Shown: positions 9,104 through 18,238, numbered from the stretch's first letter. The stretch is 64,000 nt of DNA from Hymenobacter aerilatus (GCF_022921095.1 NZ_CP095053.1:2150501-2214500); one strand, 5' to 3'. The notes: generated by a model from the sequence alone, not told the origin. Numbers and translations: made by a program.

Positions 9104-10066
9104 CTATAACACTTTTGTATAGGTTTCCACCACCTCCCCTTTGGCACCAAACCCTTCCTTATAGCTCAACAGACCGTAGTTGACCTCCCCTTTCACCGTG
9201 GAAATGCCGAATGACAACCGCTGGTATATGCCCTGTGCCTGCTGCAGTATATGATACAGAATTGCATCAACCGCGCCCACCAGCCTACCCTCGGCATTTG
9301 TTGAGATATACTGACTATGCAGGTAGCCTTTGTGTGCCTCCTTGAACACTACTACCCCCGCCAGTATTCGGTTTTCAACTTGCGCTACGTATAATTCTAT
9401 GTTTTCGGGGTGCCTTTCGTGCAAGTAGGTAATTTCTGCCAGCGTATGCACCGGTTTCACACCATGCACCTGCCAGAGATTATCGGTTAATATCGGCCAG
9501 AACACATCGAAGCGCTCCGATACCCCTACCTGCACATTGCTTTTGCGGGCTTTACGAAGATTATTCTTCTGCCTGGACCCAATATTGAAAGGCTGAGTTA
9601 AATCAATAACTGAATTTAACTCTCTGTTTTTTAGCGCAAATCCGTTTTTGTGTAACACAAATAGGCCGTTATCAGAATACTCTCTACAAAATACCCGCGG
9701 TATTAGCTTTATTGTTAGGCTGATAAAGCCATGTTGCTTCAGAAAATCAAATAAAGCACCGTATAGCTCTTCCAGCAGTAGATACTGTAAATCACTGGCT
9801 GTAACCACGCCCCCATATGTCAGACCCGGATGCGCGATAAGGTGCTCATTGCGCACACGTTGCTTTGGCAAAGCAGCTACAAAGACAGCCAGCAGTTTAC
9901 TACCCTTCCATATCAGACACGAAAAATCATCAAACCTATCCTGATGATACTCCATGAAGGAGCGCTTTAGCATAAAGCTACCGTTTACCGACTGCTCAAT
10001 CAACTCATTCCAGATATGCGCGCAGTCCGGAGTATAGCGTTTGATTTGAAAATCGTTAGGCATCAT
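9104..10066 (-). CDS. FemAB-like acyltransferase, last gene of glycan operon
   Basis: This 320-residue soluble protein is of the FemAB/GNAT type. The first half contains ERVRNEHLI-like and PGLTYGG segments, and the second half starts with a basic QKNNLRKARK helix near residue 170. It is the last of five same-strand genes, 54 bp downstream of a sugar 3,4-ketoisomerase. In many bacteria, proteins of this superfamily N-acylate amino sugars made from nucleotide-keto sugars, so modification of the sugar made here is a reasonable inference. The gene is visibly richer in A/T than its neighbours and may have been acquired separately. Confidence 0.72.
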   Translation of the reverse strand: MMPNDFQIKRYTPDCAHIWNELIEQSVNGSFMLKRSFMEYHQDRFDDFSCLIWKGSKLLAVFVAALPKQRVRNEHLIAHPGLTYGGVVTASDLQYLLLEELYGALFDFLKQHGFISLTIKLIPRVFCREYSDNGLFVLHKNGFALKNRELNSVIDLTQPFNIGSRQKNNLRKARKSNVQVGVSERFDVFWPILTDNLWQVHGVKPVHTLAEITYLHERHPENIELYVAQVENRILAGVVVFKEAHKGYLHSQYISTNAEGRLVGAVDAILYHILQQAQGIYQRLSFGISTVKGEVNYGLLSYKEGFGAKGEVVETYTKVL

Positions 10067-10120
10067 AGCGACAAGCTGCTACAAGAGAAATATGCTTCGA
10101 GAATGGCGCTTTATTATTAC

Positions 10121-10528
10121 TTATCTACGAGCTACTGATTTAAATTCTTCAAAGCTCCTGATATAATCAGCTTCGTTGTACTCGGTGGAGGCTAGGCACA
10201 ACAGCACAGCATCGTGCGAGAAATTGATGGTGCGCCAGTGCATTTCCGGAATAAATAACCCGACCTCAGGTGCATCTAACAGAAACGTTGATTTCTCGCC
10301 TGCTACATTTTCCAACGTAAACTCGATGCGGCCGTGCACCGCAATGACTAGTTGCTGCAGCTCGTGGTGCGCGTGGTGGCCTCGAAGCACCGTTTCGGGC
10401 GTGCAATAAATCCAGTAGGTTCGCTTTATCGGAAATGGCAAAGCGCTGTTTTCGGCCACTGCTATGTACCCCAAATCGGGGGAGCCGATGGTATCGAACG
10501 TAAGTAGATAAGGTGTTTGCACGTTCAT
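10121..10528 (-). CDS. Nucleotide-sugar 3,4-ketoisomerase (QdtA/FdtA, WxcM-like cupin)
   Basis: The 135-residue single-domain cupin starts at ATG 10528. The frame stays open further upstream, but that extension is low-complexity and runs into the GT2 gene. The family hallmark RGHHAHHELQQLVIAVHG (about residues 49-66) supplies the active-site His residues. QdtA/FdtA enzymes convert dTDP-4-keto-6-deoxy-glucose to its 3-keto isomer, the step before a 3-aminotransferase. No RmlA/RmlB or aminotransferase gene lies nearby, so the substrate supply must be encoded elsewhere. It sits between a GT2 and a FemAB-like gene in a glycan operon. Confidence 0.85.
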   Translation of the reverse strand: MNVQTPYLLTFDTIGSPDLGYIAVAENSALPFPIKRTYWIYCTPETVLRGHHAHHELQQLVIAVHGRIEFTLENVAGEKSTFLLDAPEVGLFIPEMHWRTINFSHDAVLLCLASTEYNEADYIRSFEEFKSVARR

Positions 10529-10590
10529 TTTTCTCTTGTCAACACTGCTGCTTGTCGCAACGGTGCTAGTTTGGGTGCGCCTTTGGATAG

Positions 10591-11580
10591 CTACGCGAAA
10601 GGCCTGCCAACTATGCGCATTATTTTCGGGGCCAGGTGGTAGGTCAGCCAGTCGAGTGGGCGCACGGCGTGTAGCTGCCGCAGCAACTGATATAGGTCGT
10701 GCACTTCTACCCGGTTGCCCCAGCGCACGGCCTGGCGCAGCTCCCATCGCAGGCGCACCGCCAATGCCTGCCGTTCGGTGGGGGTGCGGCACAGGGCCAA
10801 CGCCTTGTGGCACACCCGAATAGTGGAAGCCAGATAGGGGTCGTGCGGACGGTAGGCCAGGCTCGATTTGCTGCGCGGGTGCAGCCGCTTACGGGTAGAA
10901 ACAACGTCGAGAAAGTGAAATTGCCACGTGCGCGCCGCCCGCACCCAAAAGTCGAAGTCTTCGTACGTCAGCGTTTCGTCGTAGCCGTTGAGGCTGAGCA
11001 GCGTAGTGCGGCGCATCATCATGGTGGGGGCGCTAATGAAGAAACGGCGCAGCACATCGGCAAACACCCAACCCTCAGCCGGGCGAGGATGCAGTTGGCC
11101 GCGGGCGTCGCGGCGGTAGTGCCGGCGCACGGGCTGCGAGGCTTCGTCAATTAACTCCGCATCGGTATACACTACGCCGTACTCGTCGGGCAACGCCTGA
11201 AAGGCAGCTACTTGTTGCGCTATGCGTGTGGGCAGCAGCACGTCGTCGGTGGCAAAATCAATCACAAACTCGCCCTGCGTTTGCCGGAAAGCAGCGTTGA
11301 ATGCGGCGCAGTTGCCCACGTTTTGGGGAAGAAACAGCGTTTGCCAGTTGGGGTTGGCCTGGGCGTAGCGCGCCAGCACCGCGCGGCTGGTGTCGGTGCT
11401 GGCATCGTCTACCAGTATTACTTCTAGGCGAGGGTAGGTCTGAGCCAGAATAGAATCCAGAGCCTCGGCCAGAAAAGGCGCGTGGTTGTAGCACAGCGCC
11501 ACGATAGACACCAACGGCACACCATCCGCTTGCGGGGCAGGCGGGGCAGTGGGGCAAGGGTGGGCAGCGGTAGAGCTCAT
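10591..11580 (-). CDS. Family 2 glycosyltransferase
   Basis: This 329-residue GT-A fold enzyme starts at ATG 11580. That ATG overlaps the stop codon of the flippase gene as ATGA, which favours it over the in-frame start 57 bp upstream. The GT2 core VSIVALCYNHAPFLAEALDS begins near residue 25, a VDDAS motif follows, and the DxD-like site is TDD in FVIDFATDDVLL. It transfers a sugar from a nucleotide donor to a growing glycan at the cytoplasmic face. Translational coupling to the flippase supports a joint role in building and exporting a lipid-linked oligosaccharide. Confidence 0.9.
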   Translation of the reverse strand: MSSTAAHPCPTAPPAPQADGVPLVSIVALCYNHAPFLAEALDSILAQTYPRLEVILVDDASTDTSRAVLARYAQANPNWQTLFLPQNVGNCAAFNAAFRQTQGEFVIDFATDDVLLPTRIAQQVAAFQALPDEYGVVYTDAELIDEASQPVRRHYRRDARGQLHPRPAEGWVFADVLRRFFISAPTMMMRRTTLLSLNGYDETLTYEDFDFWVRAARTWQFHFLDVVSTRKRLHPRSKSSLAYRPHDPYLASTIRVCHKALALCRTPTERQALAVRLRWELRQAVRWGNRVEVHDLYQLLRQLHAVRPLDWLTYHLAPKIMRIVGRPFA

Positions 11581-12833
11581 GCAGAAGGGCGCCAATCGGC
11601 CCGGAAATATACGGCGCACGCCATTAGCAGCAGGCAATAGTGCACGGCGTGGGTCAGGGTGGCGCCCAGCAGTTGGTAGCGCGGCAGAAGCACGGCCAGA
11701 ATGCCCACGTAGAGCGTAGCCGCGCCCATTTGCACCGCTACATAGCGCCCTACCTGGGCCCGGGCCGTGAGCTGATACAGCAGCACCCAGCTCAGAAACT
11801 TGGCCCAGTCGCCGATTAGCTGGGGAGCGAGCAGGGGCCGGGCCGCTAGAAAGCGTGGCTCAAACAGTAGGGGCAGCAGCCAGCTTTGTAGCAGATAGAT
11901 GAAGCCCAGGCCCGCCGCCAGCACCGGCGCTAGCAGCAGCAGCACCGTGCGCACATAGCGGCGCATAGCGTCAGGCTGTCCTACCAGCGCCGCCAGCCGG
12001 GGGTAGTACACGCTGCTCACCACCGCTGAGAACACCATCGTGTAGTTGTCGGACAGCTTCACTACAGCTTGCCACAAATCGGTGCGGGCTAGGCCGTAGC
12101 GGGTTATCAGCAGGTCGCGCACAGCAAAGTCTACGGCCTTGCCAAAGAGCAACAGGCTCACAGCCATCAGCAGAAACCGACCCAGCCCCCGCAGTGCTAC
12201 CACACTCATCTTGCTCCGCCAACGGTGCACCAGCCCGCTGCGAAAAGCCAACCACAGCGCTGGCACAGCCACGCTACCTTGGGCCAGTAGGTAGACCAGC
12301 AGCGCCATTCCGGCCGAGCCGCCCCGCAGCAGCACCATTGCTACGGCCGCTACGCTTAGCCCACTCAGCCACACCGTGAGCAGCACGTAGTGGCGCAGCC
12401 GGCCCGCTGCCAGCAGCAGCGTTTGCAGCAGCGCATAACTTACCAGCATTACTATTCCTACTCCAAAACCCAACCGCAGCGCAAGGCCCGGCCCCAAGAG
12501 CTCCGCAAGCAGACCCGGCCGCAGCAGCAACAGCCCCATACCCAGCAGGAGCGCGCCCGCATTCAGCAGCACCCCCGCACCCAGCCACGCCCTGTAGCGC
12601 CCCGAGCCGGCCCGCAGCGGCGCCAGGTACTTTGTGATGCCCACGTTGATGCCCTCACCGGGTAGGGTAGTAAATAGGCCCAGCAGATTCTGAAAATGCG
12701 CCAGCAGCGTGAGTCCACCGGGGCCGCCGTACACGGCCAGCAGCTTATTGAGCACCACAGCCCCTATCCCCCGCGCCCCCACGGCTACCCCCGCCCCTAC
12801 CGAGCCCTTCAGAAACCGTCGTAGCGTGGACAT
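11577..12833 (-). CDS. Polysaccharide flippase (Wzx/MATE-like)
   Basis: This 418-residue polytopic protein has about twelve hydrophobic helices. The start at ATG 12833 (MSTLRRFLKGS) is preferred to one 81 bp upstream because the extra N-terminus is not conserved-looking. The leading helix, KLLAVYGGPGGLTLL and GEGINVGITKYLA, is the pattern of O-antigen/enterobacterial-common-antigen translocases (WzxE-like). It would flip an undecaprenyl-linked oligosaccharide to the periplasmic side. The stop overlaps the GT2 start by 4 bp. Confidence 0.85.
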   Translation of the reverse strand: MSTLRRFLKGSVGAGVAVGARGIGAVVLNKLLAVYGGPGGLTLLAHFQNLLGLFTTLPGEGINVGITKYLAPLRAGSGRYRAWLGAGVLLNAGALLLGMGLLLLRPGLLAELLGPGLALRLGFGVGIVMLVSYALLQTLLLAAGRLRHYVLLTVWLSGLSVAAVAMVLLRGGSAGMALLVYLLAQGSVAVPALWLAFRSGLVHRWRSKMSVVALRGLGRFLLMAVSLLLFGKAVDFAVRDLLITRYGLARTDLWQAVVKLSDNYTMVFSAVVSSVYYPRLAALVGQPDAMRRYVRTVLLLLAPVLAAGLGFIYLLQSWLLPLLFEPRFLAARPLLAPQLIGDWAKFLSWVLLYQLTARAQVGRYVAVQMGAATLYVGILAVLLPRYQLLGATLTHAVHYCLLLMACAVYFRADWRPSA

Positions 12834-12927
12834 GCTGGTGAAGTGATGAGCTAATGAAGCTGTGAAATGGCGAGTTTGATATGCTGGTCGCGCAGATGGC
12901 GCAAGTTGCACCAATAGAACGTCAAAC

Positions 12928-13929
12928 TCACCTTCTTACCTGTTCACCACTTTGCCATTCCAAGGTTAGGCGCGGGCCGGATACGCCGCCGAGATGGCGC
13001 CTGAAGGTCAGCAACGACTCGCTGGGACCGGTGGGAAACGTGGCAGTGCCCAGGTCCAGCAGGCGGTAGCCGCTGGCTTGCCCGAAGGCGTGCAGCCCCT
13101 GCATCAGTAGAATGACCGGGCTGAATGTATTCCACTGAAGTGAACTGGCCGGATGGATGCAATACAGCACCTCGTCGTTGAGACGGATGAGCACCGTGAG
13201 GGCAGCCCAGGTCCCGGTCGCGTCGCGCACCGAGAACAGGAATTGGTCGTTGGGAAATGCCCGAAACTGCGCCTGCAACTGCTCCAGCGGCCATACTGGT
13301 GGCAGCCCCTTTTCTTGCCGACACTGCTGCATAAACTCGTACGCCAGAGGCAGGAACAGCGGCGTTTCCTGCTCCACGCGCAGGCCGTGCTGGTGGCATT
13401 TGCGCAGCCGTCGCCGCGCCGAAGGATGCAATCCATCCTCAAAAGAGTGGGCCAGCGGCAGTGTATAGTTGGTTTCCGTGAGGGTGGTGCGGTAACTCAA
13501 CTCCTCAAAAACAGGCAACAGGAGGGCGCTAGCGGCTTCGTCGTAGCTCGTAGGGTAGGCGCGCAGGTGCACCTCCCCTACTCCTGCTGCTGCCAGTGCC
13601 TGGTGCGCCGCCGTCACGAAGGCTCGCACGGTGGTGGCGGGCACGCTGGGCGCTATCTGCACGCCCCCAAACGGAGCTTGCCAGGAGCTATGGGCGTGTT
13701 GCGCTGCTATAACCAGTGGCCAATGCCCTACCGTCTGGCCCTGCTGGTGGTCTTCGAGGTAGAAAAACACCACTTCGCCGGGCGCTGGGTGCAGGGCCAG
13801 GTACGCCGGACGCAGATATAGGTAGGGCTCGTAGGCTAGTGGCAGCGTGGGCTCGGACGTGGGTAGCACCGCGCACCGCAGCCAGTAACGGTCATCGAGA
13901 GGAGAAAGAGATGCAGAGAAAAGGAGCAA
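12928..13929 (-). CDS. FemAB-like acyltransferase, first gene of glycan operon
   Basis: This roughly 333-residue FemAB/GNAT-like protein aligns by eye with the 2367-3353 protein (LDDRYWLRC against IDRVQWDAL near the start). The second domain begins with a basic SARRRLRKCHQHG helix. The frame extends to a TTG at 13953, but that codon lies inside a -7 box (13951-13958) and cannot be the start. The most plausible start is the TTG at 13929. No in-frame ATG precedes the conserved region. It opens the operon that continues with flippase, GT2, ketoisomerase and a second FemAB-like gene. The substrate is unknown. Confidence 0.65.
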   Translation of the reverse strand: MLLFSASLSPLDDRYWLRCAVLPTSEPTLPLAYEPYLYLRPAYLALHPAPGEVVFFYLEDHQQGQTVGHWPLVIAAQHAHSSWQAPFGGVQIAPSVPATTVRAFVTAAHQALAAAGVGEVHLRAYPTSYDEAASALLLPVFEELSYRTTLTETNYTLPLAHSFEDGLHPSARRRLRKCHQHGLRVEQETPLFLPLAYEFMQQCRQEKGLPPVWPLEQLQAQFRAFPNDQFLFSVRDATGTWAALTVLIRLNDEVLYCIHPASSLQWNTFSPVILLMQGLHAFGQASGYRLLDLGTATFPTGPSESLLTFRRHLGGVSGPRLTLEWQSGEQVRR

Positions 13930-13950
13930 GGCAACGAGGCAAGTACAGGT

Positions 13951-13958
13951 CAAAAGTA
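13951..13958 (-). promoter_or_regulatory. Promoter -7 box for the five-gene glycan operon
   Basis: TACTTTTG on the minus strand fits TAnnTTTG exactly, 22 bp upstream of the proposed TTG start at 13929. Confidence 0.5.
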
Positions 13959-14040
13959 CGGCAGATTCAGCGTTTGTTCCCCGCCACTCGTCTCCGGCTT
14001 TACCGCGCGTGCCGATACCAGCGCGACACTCCCTACCCTC

Positions 14041-15351
14041 CTACCCTCGCTCACTCAGCCAGATACTAAACACCGTGCGGCCGGGAGCCACCGTTTCCAA
14101 GCGGAAAGGAAAATGGTGTTGCAGCAGAATGTCACGCACTAGCGTGAGGCCGATGCCCTGGCCGTCGCGCTTGGTACTGAAGAAGGGCATGAACAGGTGC
14201 TGCTGCACGTGCGGCGGAATGGCGGTGCCGTTGTTTTCCAGCTCAATCAGGGGCGGACTGTGCTGGGTACGTACCGTGAGGGTGCCCCCGTCGGGTAGGG
14301 CTTCCAGGGCATTTTTGGCGATGTTGAGCAAGGCTTGCTCCACCTGCTGCTGGTCCAGGGAGGCCCACAGCGGCTCATCGGCTAGCTGCCAGCGCCAGGT
14401 GATCTGGCGCCGCTCGCTCACCACGTGCAGCAGGCGCGCCAGCTGGTGCAGCAGGGCGTGTACATCGGTGGGTTGGCGCGTGGGTGGGGGTAGGCGCACC
14501 AAATTGGCGAAGCCGCCTACAAAGTTGCTCAGGTTGGTGTTGCGCTGAATAGACACGTCGAGGGCCTCGCGGAAGTCGGGTTGGTCGGCGGGGTGGAGCT
14601 GGGGGGCGTAGTGGTGAAAGCTTTGCAGGATGGAGTTGATGGCCCCAATGGAGTTGTTGATTTCGTGCGTCATCATCCGAATCAGCTGCTCGTAGGCCTG
14701 CTTTTCCTGCCGAATCAGCTCTTGCGTCAGCTCTTCCAGCAAAATAAAGTAGCGCGTAAAGCCCCGGTCGAGGAAGTGGGCGCGATGGGCGCGGTAGGTC
14801 TGCACACCCGACAGGCGCACTACCTGGGGCGCGTCGGGCGGCAGCGCGCTCAGGGTGGTGCCCCAGGTGCCGGGTAGGGCAGCCAGTGGCTGCCCCAGCA
14901 GCGTAGCGGCCGGTAGTTGCAGGATACGCTCGGCCGCGGGGTTTGCGCTTTCAATCGTGCCCTCGAAGCTCAGCAGCAGCACCCCGGCGGGCGAGGCGCG
15001 CAACAGGCTATCTAGCAGGAAGCTCTTCTCGTGCTGGGTTACTCGCTCGCGGCGCAGCTCGTCTATCATGTGGTTGTACACGCCAATAAGCTGATCCATT
15101 TCGCGCTGGCCCACGGGCACGAATTTCAGTGAGAAGTCCTTGGCCTGCATGGCCTCCGTGCCGGCCGCAATCAGCTGAAACGGCCGCACAAAGCCCCGAT
15201 ACAATTGCACCGCCAGCCCGATGCTTATCAACAATAGCACCTCTGCACCAATGAACAGTGGCACATTGGTATGCCGCAGCTGCGCCGCCAGCACCAGCAG
15301 CACCGCGTGAATGAGCGTGACAAAGAGTAAGAACTGAAGGCGGAGAGACAT
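14041..15351 (-). CDS. NtrY-like sensor histidine kinase
   Basis: This 436-residue membrane kinase has two N-terminal helices (about 5-25 and 30-50) with a very short periplasmic loop, then a HAMP-like linker and a PAS domain (about 110-210). The phospho-acceptor His is His229 in MMTHEINNS. The C-terminus is an ATPase domain with an N-box (NIAKNALEAL) and GQGIGLTLV. With almost no periplasmic domain it probably senses membrane or cytoplasmic state. It lies 199 bp downstream of an NtrC-type regulator on the same strand and is the likely partner kinase. Both follow the efflux genes they probably control. Confidence 0.9.
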   Translation of the reverse strand: MSLRLQFLLFVTLIHAVLLVLAAQLRHTNVPLFIGAEVLLLISIGLAVQLYRGFVRPFQLIAAGTEAMQAKDFSLKFVPVGQREMDQLIGVYNHMIDELRRERVTQHEKSFLLDSLLRASPAGVLLLSFEGTIESANPAAERILQLPAATLLGQPLAALPGTWGTTLSALPPDAPQVVRLSGVQTYRAHRAHFLDRGFTRYFILLEELTQELIRQEKQAYEQLIRMMTHEINNSIGAINSILQSFHHYAPQLHPADQPDFREALDVSIQRNTNLSNFVGGFANLVRLPPPTRQPTDVHALLHQLARLLHVVSERRQITWRWQLADEPLWASLDQQQVEQALLNIAKNALEALPDGGTLTVRTQHSPPLIELENNGTAIPPHVQQHLFMPFFSTKRDGQGIGLTLVRDILLQHHFPFRLETVAPGRTVFSIWLSERG

Positions 15352-15394
15352 GCGGTAGGGGCGCCCGGCACGCGCCCATTGTTGTTATATAGAG

Positions 15395-15486
15395 AACGTC
15401 ATACTGAGCGCAGCCGAAATATCTCTACGGTGTACTACTAATAGCTAACGGTAGAGATACTTCGGTTACGCTCAGTATGACGGTTA
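15395..15486. repeat. Intergenic inverted repeat, family A (GTCAT-CTGAGC type)
   Basis: Arms of about 37 bp at 15395-15431 and 15448-15486 are near-perfect reverse complements. They begin AACGTCATACTGAGCG and include CCGAA and TATCTCTACCG. The same core recurs at 20497-20599 and 60312-60424, and as a single arm at 25428-25470. It separates the regulator and kinase genes. Confidence 0.85.
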
Positions 15487-15550
15487 ATTCTCCTCCTAAT
15501 CGAAGTGACAGTCTTAATCGTTGGTAACAGTGGGCGCATGGTATGCGCTC

Positions 15551-16921
15551 TTACTCAAACGGAATTTCATATTTCTCCAGCCGCCGGTACAGGGCGGGAC
15601 GGCTCAGGCCCAGAGCTTTGGCCACGCGGCTGATGTTGCCCTGATAATGCTCCAGAGTATTGCGAATCATCTGGGCTTCCAGCTCGTCTAGCGTCATGGT
15701 ACCGGGGGCGGGTAGCTCGCCGGGCTCGGGGGCGCGGGTGGGTAGGGACTGCGCCTGGGCTTGAAAATCTTCGGGCAGCAGCTCGTCGTGGCCGGATACT
15801 AGCACGGCGCGCTCCACCAGGTTTTTCAGCTCGCGGATGTTGCCGGGCAACGGTTGCTCTTGCAGCCAATGCAGGGCCCGCACGCCTACCTTCAGAGCGG
15901 GCCGGGCGTAGGTGGTGCGCAGCCCAGCCACAAAGTGCTGCACCAGCAGCGAAATATCCTGGGGCCGCTCGCGCAGGGCAGGCAAGCGCACCGTGATGAG
16001 GTTGATGCGGTAAAACAAATCCTCCCGAAAGCGGCCGGCGCGCACTTCCTCGGCTAGGTTGCGGTTGGTGGCACAAATCACTCGAATGTCGAGGCGGCGG
16101 GGCTTGCTGTCGCCCAACACTTCGTAGGTGCGGTCTTGCAATACGCGCAGCAGCTTCACCTGCGAGGAGAGGTCCAGCTCGCCGATTTCGTCCAGGAAAA
16201 TGGTGCCGCCGTTGGCCAGTTCAAAGCGCCCTACCCTATCCGTCTTAGCATCGGTGAAGGCCCCGCGCCGGTGGCCAAACAGCTCACTTTCAAACAGTGA
16301 AGCAGAGATGCCGCCTAGGTTCACCTTCACAAAGGCCTTATTCCGGCGCGGACTATTGCGGTGCACGGCCTCGGCAATCAGCTCCTTGCCCGTGCCCGAT
16401 TCGCCCTCAATCAGCACCGAGGCATCGGTGGCAGCCACCTGCCCTACCTGGCGCAGCACGTGCAGCAGCCCGGCATCCTGCCCCACAATGTTGCGGAAAT
16501 CGTATTGCTGATCGAGCTGGCGGCGAGTGGGTTCCGGGCCTCTACCCTGCGGCACGGGCAGACTCAGCAACGTGCGGATGGTCTGGAGCAGGGCGTCGTT
16601 GTTCCAGGGCTTGGTGATGAACTCGGCGGCCCCGGCCTTCATGCCTTCCACGGCCAGCGCTATGCTTCCCCACCCGGTGATGAGCACCACGGGCACCTGC
16701 GGGGCTAGCTGCTTCACCTGCGCCAGCAATTGCAAGCCGTCTTGCCCACTGGTGTCGAGGGAGAAGTTCATGTCCATCAGCACCAGCTCAGGCGTGGTTT
16801 CACGTACCATGCGCAGAGCAGTTTCGGGGTCGGCGACAGCCTGCGCAAGGTAGCCGGCTTGCTTCAGCAGCAGACTAAGGGAGATGCGAATGGCGGGGTC
16901 GTCGTCAATTATCAGAAGCAT
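15551..16921 (-). CDS. NtrC-family sigma-54-dependent response regulator
   Basis: This 456-residue protein has a receiver domain (acidic pocket near Asp6-8, phospho-acceptor Asp50, Lys104), a central AAA+ domain (Walker A GESGTGKE at 173-180, Walker B FLDEIGEL at 242-249) and a C-terminal Fis-type helix-turn-helix (GNISRVAKALGLSRPALYRRL). The sigma-54 contact loop reads GAFTDA (220-225) instead of the classical GAFTGA. I recall the same Asp variant in other Bacteroidota homologues. Phosphorylation by the kinase encoded downstream should license it to open sigma-54 promoters. Candidate binding sites lie at 20450-20474 and 23469-23493, ahead of the efflux genes. Confidence 0.93.
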   Translation of the reverse strand: MLLIIDDDPAIRISLSLLLKQAGYLAQAVADPETALRMVRETTPELVLMDMNFSLDTSGQDGLQLLAQVKQLAPQVPVVLITGWGSIALAVEGMKAGAAEFITKPWNNDALLQTIRTLLSLPVPQGRGPEPTRRQLDQQYDFRNIVGQDAGLLHVLRQVGQVAATDASVLIEGESGTGKELIAEAVHRNSPRRNKAFVKVNLGGISASLFESELFGHRRGAFTDAKTDRVGRFELANGGTIFLDEIGELDLSSQVKLLRVLQDRTYEVLGDSKPRRLDIRVICATNRNLAEEVRAGRFREDLFYRINLITVRLPALRERPQDISLLVQHFVAGLRTTYARPALKVGVRALHWLQEQPLPGNIRELKNLVERAVLVSGHDELLPEDFQAQAQSLPTRAPEPGELPAPGTMTLDELEAQMIRNTLEHYQGNISRVAKALGLSRPALYRRLEKYEIPFE

Positions 16922-16971
16922 TCTTTCATTGATTATGGATCAATGCTACGGTTATTTCATGTAAAATTTCG

Positions 16972-16999
16972 CCTCTACGGCTGCTCGGCCGTAGAGGCA
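16972..16999. terminator. Hairpin between permease and regulator genes
   Basis: A perfect 11-bp stem (GCCTCTACGGC / GCCGTAGAGGC) with a 6-nt loop, followed on the minus strand by an A/T-rich tract. It could attenuate transcription from the ABC genes into the regulator. Confidence 0.5.
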
Positions 17000-17047
17000 C
17001 GACTGGATTGAAAACCCGGCCTACAACTACTTAGTGGTTTGCCTACT

Positions 17048-18238
17048 CTACTCTTCCCGCAGCGCCACAGCCGGTTGGATTCCAGCGGCCATACGGCTGG
17101 GGTAGAGCGCGCATACGGTAGCCAGCAAGTAGAGCAACCCCGCCGCCAGCAGCATAGCTGTGAGGTACACGGCGGGCTGCACGCTAAATACGCCCAGCAA
17201 TGGAAACTGCACTGCCACCAGCAGCCCTAACACTAGCCCGAAGGTAGTAAGCACTAGAATTTCGCCCAGTACCTGCCAGCTGATGTTGCCGGCCGTAGCG
17301 CCCATAGCCCGACGCACGCCTATTTCACCCCGGCGCCGACTGATGTTGAGCCAGAGCACGCCAAAGAGGCCCAGGGCAACGTTAATAATTAGAAATAGGC
17401 ATATGACGCCAAGAACAACTGGCAGCACCAAACTAAACTTAAGCTGAATCAGCCGTTGGTTAGGCAGCGTGATGATATTGCTTGTCCAAGTAGAGCCAGC
17501 AGCGCGGATATCATCACTTATTTTCTTTTCTAGTACGGCGCCACTACCGGGTTTCACTTTTACCAATAGCGTGTGCATGGCGCGGCTTGTATCCTGGGGG
17601 CTTAAATACACGAACATCGCCGGCGCAGGCTCGCTCAATTCACCGCTAGCCCGGTACGGACCGCTCACGCCTATTATTTGCCATTCACTCTCCTTATTAC
17701 CCACGCGCTTTCCGACAGCCGAAACACCTGGTCCGAAAAGTTTGTCGCGTAGTAGTTCGTTTATCACTACAGGGGTGCGGGTTGCCGCCTCATCGCGACG
17801 ATCGAACCAACGGCCTTCCTGTAGTTGCAGCCCCATTACGTCGCGCAAGTCTGGGTTGGCATCGTAGAAGTTTATATCCCCTACCGATTGCTTGGTGCCG
17901 TCTTTCTCAGTTTCCAGCCACATTGTATTATTACTAAAAGCAAACGGCGTATTAGAGGCACTACGCGATACGCTCATAACGCCTGGAGTACTGCGTAGCT
18001 GACGCAAGATGGTTTGTAACGTTCCAAATTGCTCGGCGTGTGGTTGGGCACCGGCACTCAGGTCAATCTGCCAAACGTTCTGGTAAGTAAAGCCCAACGG
18101 CGCGCGGTAGTTGCCCCAAGTATATACACTCACGCTACCCACAGCGAACAGGACTACGAAGGCCAAAAAAATCTCTGCGATAAGCAGACCATTGGACCGC
18201 TTACGGTTCCACATCAGGACAAATAGGTGACGTATCAT
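17048..18238 (-). CDS. FtsX-like ABC permease (second of two)
   Basis: This 396-residue MacB/FtsX-type permease has one N-terminal helix (about 20-42), a large periplasmic domain (about 45-265) and three C-terminal helices. It carries the conserved SRRRGEIGVRRAMGAT segment between the second and third. Its ATG overlaps the stop of the preceding permease as ATGA, so the two are translationally coupled. Together with the ABC ATPase, HlyD adaptor and TolC protein encoded upstream it would form a MacAB-TolC-like mechanotransmission pump. It has no ATPase domain of its own. Confidence 0.9.
   Translation of the reverse strand: MIRHLFVLMWNRKRSNGLLIAEIFLAFVVLFAVGSVSVYTWGNYRAPLGFTYQNVWQIDLSAGAQPHAEQFGTLQTILRQLRSTPGVMSVSRSASNTPFAFSNNTMWLETEKDGTKQSVGDINFYDANPDLRDVMGLQLQEGRWFDRRDEAATRTPVVINELLRDKLFGPGVSAVGKRVGNKESEWQIIGVSGPYRASGELSEPAPAMFVYLSPQDTSRAMHTLLVKVKPGSGAVLEKKISDDIRAAGSTWTSNIITLPNQRLIQLKFSLVLPVVLGVICLFLIINVALGLFGVLWLNISRRRGEIGVRRAMGATAGNISWQVLGEILVLTTFGLVLGLLVAVQFPLLGVFSVQPAVYLTAMLLAAGLLYLLATVCALYPSRMAAGIQPAVALREE

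Noticed and set aside
10529..10813. N-terminal extension of the ketoisomerase frame
   Set aside because: It overlaps the GT2 gene, is low-complexity, and family length fits the ATG at 10528.
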